A DNA stretch of 64,000 nt. It comes from Mumia xiangluensis (lineage in GTDB: Bacteria > Actinomycetota > Actinomycetes > Propionibacteriales > Nocardioidaceae). This document shows, piece by piece, positions 59,015-64,000 of this stretch. Position 1 is the stretch's first letter. Each line of letters begins with the position of its first letter. The notes beneath the pieces were generated by a model. It was given only the letters and a program-made list of their open reading frames with translations, made no database searches and was not told the origin of the DNA. The DNA lies in assembly GCF_010994095.1 (NCBI RefSeq), contig NZ_WJYO01000007.1, forward strand, positions 62,001 through 126,000, read 5' to 3'. A program made the translations under genes and the position numbers.

Positions 59015-60253
59015 ATGAACGAGGTCAGCAGACGCAAGGTCCTGATCGCCGGCGGTGCGCTCGGCGCGGCCGGGGCGCTCGGAGGGATGGCGCCGGCGGC
59101 AGCCCGACCCGCGTGGACGTGGGCGGCGACCAGCTCGCTCGCCGGCTCGGGTCGCGGCATCGACCCCCAGTGGGTGTGGGACGAGGAGGTCGACGCCCTC
59201 ATGGCGGCGGTGATCGACCGCGGCGACGTCCCTCTCGTCAACCAGCACCTGGCGGGGTGGTCCCGCAACGACCAGCCCGTCCCGTCCGGGCTCCCGGCCG
59301 ACGTCCGCGCGTGGATGGAGCGCGCCCGGCAGCTGCCGGACTGGGCAGACCACGGCAAGCTGCGCGCCGCCGCCCGATTCAACGAGTCGCGCGGCATCCT
59401 GCTCAACCTCTGCAACGGCCCCGGCGGCGGCATGCTGAGCACGGCGATCCCCAGGGAGGCACGCGCCGTCTACTACTCCAAGGGCGGCGCCGACATGGAG
59501 GACCGCGTCGCGAAGACGAGCATCCTCGGGTTCTCGGTCGGCGACCTCAACGCGTACGAGCCCGACGGCGACTGCATCGTGCAGGCCGTCAAGACCCGGA
59601 TGGTGCACGCCTCCGTACGCCATCTCCTCCCCCAGTCTCCGCACTGGGAGGGCACGAGCGGTGGTCAGAAGATCCCGATCAGCATCGCCGACGTGCTGGT
59701 CACCTGGCACAGCCTCCCCACGTGGACGATGAAGAAGCTGCGGGAGTGGCGCGTACGCCTCACCACCGAGGAGTCCGAGGGCTACCTCCACTCCTGGCAG
59801 GTGACCGCCCACCTGCTCGGCGTCCCCGACGAGTACATCCCGTCCTCGTGGGACGCCGCCAACACCCAGTACACGCAGCTCTTCGAGCCCGTCCTCGGCC
59901 CGACCCCCGAGGGTGTCATTCTCACCGACATCCTGCTCGGCCAGCTCGCGGAGCAGACCAGCCCGTTCAGCGTCAGCCGACCGCTCGTCGACGCCCTCGC
60001 CCGGTTCCTCGTCGGTGACAGGATCGCCGACTGGGACGGGATCGACCGGGAGCCGCTGTGGGAGGGCGCGATCCGCGCCGCCTGGCCCGCCTTCATCGCC
60101 CTCCGCGAAGGAGCCATCAAGCTGCCACTGGTGCCGCGGCTCGCGTGGACGATCGACGAGATCGCCCGCGCGTACCTCATGTTCTACCTGACCAAGGGCA
60201 AGGGGACCGTCATCTCGATCCCCGACCGCAACCGCACCTTCCCCGCGTCATGA
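59015..60253 (+). CDS. lcp: Latex clearing protein (rubber oxygenase), copy 2
   Basis: 412 residues; ATG 59015 follows GAGGAGGACAG. Tat signal SRRKVLIAGGALGAAGALGG. Numbering equals Lcp-K30: Glu148 (IPREARAVYY), Arg164, Lys167, Thr168 (DRVAKT), Arg195, His198 (KTRMVH). Clearly a paralogue of the gene 28 bp upstream but diverged throughout, so an old duplication. The stop overlaps the oxiB start by ATGA (60250-60253). Confidence 0.93.
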   Translation: MNEVSRRKVLIAGGALGAAGALGGMAPAAARPAWTWAATSSLAGSGRGIDPQWVWDEEVDALMAAVIDRGDVPLVNQHLAGWSRNDQPVPSGLPADVRAWMERARQLPDWADHGKLRAAARFNESRGILLNLCNGPGGGMLSTAIPREARAVYYSKGGADMEDRVAKTSILGFSVGDLNAYEPDGDCIVQAVKTRMVHASVRHLLPQSPHWEGTSGGQKIPISIADVLVTWHSLPTWTMKKLREWRVRLTTEESEGYLHSWQVTAHLLGVPDEYIPSSWDAANTQYTQLFEPVLGPTPEGVILTDILLGQLAEQTSPFSVSRPLVDALARFLVGDRIADWDGIDREPLWEGAIRAAWPAFIALREGAIKLPLVPRLAWTIDEIARAYLMFYLTKGKGTVISIPDRNRTFPAS

Positions 60254-62544
60254 CCGACGAGGACCTTCCCCCGCCGGCCGCCGGCGGCTTCGGTCGCCGC
60301 CGCTTCCTCGGCTACGTGCTCGCTGCCACGACGTTGACGACGGCCGCCAAGCTCAGCATCGCGCCCAGCGCGGAGGGCATCGTCTCACCGCAGCCGACCG
60401 ACTTCCTCGACCTCAACGACCTGATGACGGTCGCGGCCCTGCCGACCTCGCACCTGATCACGGTCAACGTCAACACCGACGGCACGGTGTCGTTCGCGCT
60501 GCCGCGGGCCGAGGTCGGCCAGGGCATCACGACCTCGACCGCGATGCTGATCGCGGAGGAGATGGACGTCCCGCTGGACCGCCTCCGGGTGACCCTTGCC
60601 GACGCGCGGCCGGAGCTGCTGTTCAACCAGCTCACCGGAGGCTCCAACACGACCATCGCGACCTTCACCCCGATCCGGGTCGCCGCGGCCATCGCCCGGC
60701 TGAGGCTGCTCGCGGCAGCGGCAGCCGAGCTCGGGGTCGCGAGGTCCGACGTCACGCTGCGCGGCGGTGTCGTCACGGCTCCGGGGCACACCGGCCTCGA
60801 CATCGGCGAGCTGGCCGCGAAGGCAGCGAGCTCCCGTACGGAGGAGGTCCGGGTCACGCTCAAGGGGCGCGAGGACTTCACGGTCATCGGCACGGCACGC
60901 AACCGCGTGGATGCGCTCGCCGCGGTCACCGGGCGCAAGACCTTCGCGATGGACCTCCAGGTCCCGGACGCGAAGCCGACGATGGTCTGCCGCCCGCCGA
61001 CGATCAACGGCACCGTCCGGTCGGTGGCGAACGCCGCCACCGTCCGCGCGATGCCGGGCGTCACCGACGTCGTCACGATCGCGACGGGTGTCGCGGTGCG
61101 CGCCGAGACCTTCGGCCAGTGCATCGACGCCGTCCGGGCCCTTCAGGTGTCGTGGGGGCCCGGCACGGCCGAGGGCAAGTCCGACGACGACGTCATCGCC
61201 GAGCTGCGGCGGGCCGAGCTACCGATGGGGCTTCCGCCGCTGACGCCCACGGTCGACACCCGGTTCACCTTCCACTTCCGCAGCAACAGCGCACTCGAGA
61301 CCAACTGCGCGATCGCCGACGTCAGCGGTGGCCGCGCGGAGATCTGGTCGTCCCTGAAGTCGCCGATCGTCGCGAAGCAGAAGATCGCCGCAAAGCTCGG
61401 CCTCCCGGTCAGCGCCGTGACCGTCCACGTGACCGAGGGCGGTGGGTCGTTCGGGCGGCGGCTCTTCTTCGACGCCGCGCTCGAGGCCGCCGAGGTGTCG
61501 AAGAAGATCGGCAAACCGGTCAAGCTCATGTGGCATCGCGCGGACGACTCGCGTCAGGGCCGCACGCACCCGATGGCACTCTCGCGGGTCAGGGCGACCT
61601 ACCTCGGCAGCTCCGTACTGGGCTTCAAGCAGGTGCACACGAGCGTCGCCACCGACCTCGGCCACGGCCTCGGCGAAATGATCACGGCACTGGCCGCGAG
61701 CATCCCCGTCGGCGACCTCGCATTCTCCGAGACGTTCTTCCAGCTGTCCCAGACGATGCCGTACGACTTCGGGGTCAGCAACCGCGTCCTGAACGAGACC
61801 GACAAGGGCTTCAACACGGGCAGCATGCGCAACGTCTACTCCCCCGACATGACGTGCGCGCGGGAGCTGGTCGTCGACCGCGTCGCTTCCAGGATGCGGA
61901 AGGACCCGTACCAGTTCCGCCGGGGCTCCCTGCGCAGCGATCGAGCGCGGGCGGTGCTCGACAAGGTCGCCGAAGCCGGCAGCTGGGGTCGGCGACTGCC
62001 GGCCGGGGTCGCTCAAGGCATCGCCTTCCACGACGAGTACCGCTCCATGAGCGCCGTCCTCGTCGAGCTCGACTGCCGCCCCGAGGCCGTCGGCCGCACG
62101 ATCCGCGATGCGGTGACCGGACCGCGGGTCACCAAGGCCGTGATCGCCGCGGACGTCGGCCTCGCCGTGAACCCACGCGGTCTCGAGGCGCAGATGATGG
62201 GGTGCCTGATGGACGGCATCGCGCTCGCGCTGACCTCGAGCCTCCACCTCCGCGACGGCCACTTCCTCGAGGCGAGCTGGGACAACTACTTCTACACCCG
62301 GCAGTGGAACACGCCGCCCGACCTGCAGATCTTCGTCATGCCTCCGACCACCGGAGACCCCGGTGGTGCAGGCGAGCTCGGCGTCGCGGCGTCGATGGCG
62401 GCCGTGGCATGCGCGTACGGAAGGGCGACCGGGACGATGCCGACGACGTTCCCCATCAACCACGGGGTGCTGTCGTTCGAACCGAAGCCCACGGTGCCGC
62501 CGATCCCGCAGTCCCCTACCGACGGCCTGCAACACGTCCGCTGA
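60250..62544 (+). CDS. oxiB: Molybdenum hydroxylase large subunit (isoquinoline 1-oxidoreductase beta type), OxiB
   Basis: 764 residues with a Tat signal (GFGRRRFLGYVLAATTLTTAA). Mo-binding aldehyde dehydrogenase domains in order: ITVNVNTDGTVSFALPRAEVG, GGSNTTIATF, GGGSFGRRLFFDAALEA, FNTGSMRNVY, and the C-terminal GDPGGAGELGVAASM with the catalytic Glu of the molybdopterin site. In rubber-degrading Streptomyces sp. K30, oxiAB beside lcp is needed to oxidise the aldehydes from Lcp cleavage. Coupled to lcp copy 2 by a 4-bp overlap. Confidence 0.9.
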   Translation: MTDEDLPPPAAGGFGRRRFLGYVLAATTLTTAAKLSIAPSAEGIVSPQPTDFLDLNDLMTVAALPTSHLITVNVNTDGTVSFALPRAEVGQGITTSTAMLIAEEMDVPLDRLRVTLADARPELLFNQLTGGSNTTIATFTPIRVAAAIARLRLLAAAAAELGVARSDVTLRGGVVTAPGHTGLDIGELAAKAASSRTEEVRVTLKGREDFTVIGTARNRVDALAAVTGRKTFAMDLQVPDAKPTMVCRPPTINGTVRSVANAATVRAMPGVTDVVTIATGVAVRAETFGQCIDAVRALQVSWGPGTAEGKSDDDVIAELRRAELPMGLPPLTPTVDTRFTFHFRSNSALETNCAIADVSGGRAEIWSSLKSPIVAKQKIAAKLGLPVSAVTVHVTEGGGSFGRRLFFDAALEAAEVSKKIGKPVKLMWHRADDSRQGRTHPMALSRVRATYLGSSVLGFKQVHTSVATDLGHGLGEMITALAASIPVGDLAFSETFFQLSQTMPYDFGVSNRVLNETDKGFNTGSMRNVYSPDMTCARELVVDRVASRMRKDPYQFRRGSLRSDRARAVLDKVAEAGSWGRRLPAGVAQGIAFHDEYRSMSAVLVELDCRPEAVGRTIRDAVTGPRVTKAVIAADVGLAVNPRGLEAQMMGCLMDGIALALTSSLHLRDGHFLEASWDNYFYTRQWNTPPDLQIFVMPPTTGDPGGAGELGVAASMAAVACAYGRATGTMPTTFPINHGVLSFEPKPTVPPIPQSPTDGLQHVR

Positions 62545-62560
62545 CCGAGGAGAAGATCCC

Positions 62561-63037
62561 GTGCCCAAGCACACATTCCGGCTGAACGGTCGCCAGGTCG
62601 CCGTCGATGTCGCCGACGACGTGCGCCTGCTGTGGGTCCTGCGCGACCTGCTCGGCGTCACCGGACCCAAGTACGGCTGCGGCATCAACGTCTGCAAGGC
62701 CTGCACGAGCCACCTCAACGGCAAGGCCTTCAATCCGTGCGCCGTCCCCGTCAAGGACATCGGCCCCACCGACGAGGTCACCACGATCGAGGGCCTTCCT
62801 GACACGGTCGGCCGCTCACTCCACCCCATGCAGGAGGCATGGATCGAACGCGACGTTGCCCAGTGCGGCTACTGCCAGCCTGGTCAGATCATGACGGCGG
62901 TCGCGCTCGTACGCCGGGTCGCCGCCGAAGGCCGTTCGATCACCGACGAGGACCTCGACGGGATCCGCAACATCTGCCGCTGTGGCACCTACTCGCGCAT
63001 CCGCGACGCGATCCGGTCCGGCGCGGCGGAGATGTGA
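62561..63037 (+). CDS. oxiA: 2Fe-2S subunit of molybdenum hydroxylase, OxiA
   Basis: 158 residues from GTG 62561, GAGGAG 8 nt upstream. First cluster ligands GCGINVCKAC and a later Cys in FNPC; second cluster CGYCQPGQIM and ICRCGTY. Typical small subunit of the IorA/AldH type. No own signal, so it would travel with Tat-dependent OxiB. No FAD subunit follows, as in isoquinoline 1-oxidoreductase. Confidence 0.92.
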   Translation: MPKHTFRLNGRQVAVDVADDVRLLWVLRDLLGVTGPKYGCGINVCKACTSHLNGKAFNPCAVPVKDIGPTDEVTTIEGLPDTVGRSLHPMQEAWIERDVAQCGYCQPGQIMTAVALVRRVAAEGRSITDEDLDGIRNICRCGTYSRIRDAIRSGAAEM

Positions 63038-63045
63038 ACGCGTGA

Positions 63046-63082
63046 CGGAGCCGAGCCGGTCCCGTGCACCGACTCGGCTCCG
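63046..63082. terminator. Terminator of the lcp-oxi operon
   Basis: 15-base arms (CGGAGCCGAGCCGGT against ACCGACTCGGCTCCG, one mismatch) around the 7-nt loop CCCGTGC, 8 bp after oxiA. Confidence 0.75.
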
Positions 63083-63132
63083 CGAGACCGCGTCGGTGGC
63101 GACGGCGTACCGCTTGTCCAGCCGTGGCCACG

Positions 63133-64000
63133 TCAGCCGTCTCGGCGCGCCGGAGGCATGAGCCGACCGGCGAGCACCGCGACGCCGCCGAGGACGAGCG
63201 CGGCGCCGATCGTCACGGTGCGCCACACGAACAGCGCGGCGACCAGGGAGCCCTCGAGCTCCGGACCCGCGTACGCGACCATGATCGCGACGGCGGACGC
63301 GTCGAGGACCCCGAGGCCGAAGATCGGCAGCAGGGTCATGGGATAGACCAGCAGGTACGCGGCGACCGCCTCGCTGGCAGGCAGCGCGTCGGCTCCGACC
63401 CCGACGAACCGCACGCTCAGCAGCAGGATCGCGGCGTCGCACGCGAGCATCACCAGCAGTGCCGCCAGCGACCGGGGCAGTCCCGTCGAGAGGCGGCCCG
63501 AGATCTGTTCGCGGAACGCGGTGGCCGCCGCCTCCCACTCCTCGGGATCGACGCTGCGCCGGACCGTACGGACGCTCCGCCCGGCAACGAGCCCGACGCG
63601 GCCCGCCGTCGTCCGTCCCCGCGCGACGAGGTAGACCACGACGAGGATGACCGCCGCGACCGATCCTCCGGCGAGGGCTCCAGCACCGAACGACGAGTCG
63701 AACCTGTCGGTGAGCACGAGGACGAACCCGATCACCGGCGCGGACCACCGCACCGTGTTGTGGGCGACCTTCGTCATGACCACCCCGGCGACCGCGGCCG
63801 GTGGCTCGACGCGCCACCGCGCGAGCATCGTGAGACGGATCGCGGTGTCGGCCGGCGGTGGCGCCACGACGCGCATCAACATGGCGGCCTGGTCGCTCAC
63901 GACGGCGCGAGTCATGCCCAGCCCGGGGACGAAGAGGGCCGTCGGGACAGCGCTCAGGACCTGGCGCACGACCACGACACCGAACAGCACTACGAGCTGC
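63133..64000 (-). CDS. Lysylphosphatidylglycerol synthase/flippase-like membrane protein (5' end outside)
   Basis: At least 285 residues visible from GTG 63990, with the frame open to the window edge, so the true start may lie beyond. About six to seven helices (VLFGVVVVRQVLSAVPTALF, FGAGALAGGSVAAVILVVVYL, LAALLVMLACDAAILLLS, YPMTLLPIFGLGVLDASAVA) and a charged loop PEEWEAAATAFREQI. Outline of the UPF0104/LPG-synthase-TM family. Convergent with oxiA. Confidence 0.7.
   Translation of the reverse strand, partial: QLVVLFGVVVVRQVLSAVPTALFVPGLGMTRAVVSDQAAMLMRVVAPPPADTAIRLTMLARWRVEPPAAVAGVVMTKVAHNTVRWSAPVIGFVLVLTDRFDSSFGAGALAGGSVAAVILVVVYLVARGRTTAGRVGLVAGRSVRTVRRSVDPEEWEAAATAFREQISGRLSTGLPRSLAALLVMLACDAAILLLSVRFVGVGADALPASEAVAAYLLVYPMTLLPIFGLGVLDASAVAIMVAYAGPELEGSLVAALFVWRTVTIGAALVLGGVAVLAGRLMPPARRDG

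Noticed and set aside
61219-62829. 536-codon minus-strand frame over oxiB and oxiA
   Set aside because: Antisense shadow; no motifs, whereas the plus strand has clear molybdopterin and iron-sulfur motifs.
1-64000. CRISPR array
   Set aside because: No regularly spaced identical repeats of 25-40 bp were seen; the CGTTCG sites and the Ser-Ile-Gly coding repeats are too short or have a different nature.

Overview
The window is 64 kb of high-GC actinobacterial DNA. High GC in third codon positions, frequent GTG starts, many 4-bp ATGA/GTGA gene overlaps, Tat signals, GAF-ANTAR and WYL regulators, a class F sortase and DUF5995, DUF1838 and DUF4397 proteins all fit Actinomycetota. A Propionibacteriales/Nocardioidaceae-type soil bacterium is my guess, but no single gene proves it.

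Left third (1 to about 18,371): an integrated mobile element or decaying island. It opens inside a MobF/TrwC-type relaxase-helicase. It carries a lone SIR2-family protein, and a heme peroxidase facing an ImmA/IrrE protease plus XRE repressor pair across an operator-rich gap. Further right are a wrecked SLATT-like gene, a large secreted repeat protein with a lipoprotein, several small unknowns, broken IS110, IS21 and IS3-type transposases, and a DUF4238 protein. Gene density is low and dead genes are common. The region ends in a copy of only the last 26 nt of a tRNA gene (18346-18371), followed by a perfect 15-bp hairpin. I read this as the attR of an element whose intact tRNA and attL lie left of the window.

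Middle (18.4 to 36.5 kb): ordinary, densely packed chromosome. It holds a DUF6326-type membrane protein, a NarL/LuxR-type two-component pair, two RidA proteins, a WYL regulator, an APH(3'')-like kinase with a VOC protein, and a sortase F/DUF4397 pair. It also holds two small oxidoreductase/VOC genes, a secreted zinc metalloprotease and a MacB/FtsX-like ABC transporter divergent from a second two-component system (with a 24-bp palindrome between them). A broken DUF1801 gene and a GAF-ANTAR regulator close this part.

36.6 to 42 kb: a lipid-oxidation neighbourhood. A cyclooxygenase/alpha-dioxygenase-like heme protein with the catalytic Tyr-x-x-His motif is divergent from a lipoxygenase-like iron protein with four recognisable ligands. 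A DUF5995 protein and a class II glutamine amidotransferase follow.

42 to 57 kb: DUF1838, a small Ser-Ile-Gly repeat protein, an arylsulfatase, an ArsR-like regulator, small secreted proteins, a GH3 hexosaminidase, a sugar acetyltransferase, an MBL hydrolase, a cutinase, a quinone oxidoreductase, membrane proteins, GNAT, an alpha/beta hydrolase and a TetR.

57 to 63 kb: a compact rubber (cis-1,4-polyisoprene) degradation cluster. A TetR regulator is divergent from two tandem latex-clearing proteins (Lcp), both with the full catalytic set. They are followed by oxiB and oxiA, the molybdenum and 2Fe-2S subunits of an aldehyde-type oxidoreductase. An operator-like palindrome and a terminator hairpin bound it. 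The expected flow is oxidative cleavage of polyisoprene outside the cell by Lcp, then oxidation of the aldehyde ends by OxiAB. The window ends inside a flippase-like membrane protein gene.
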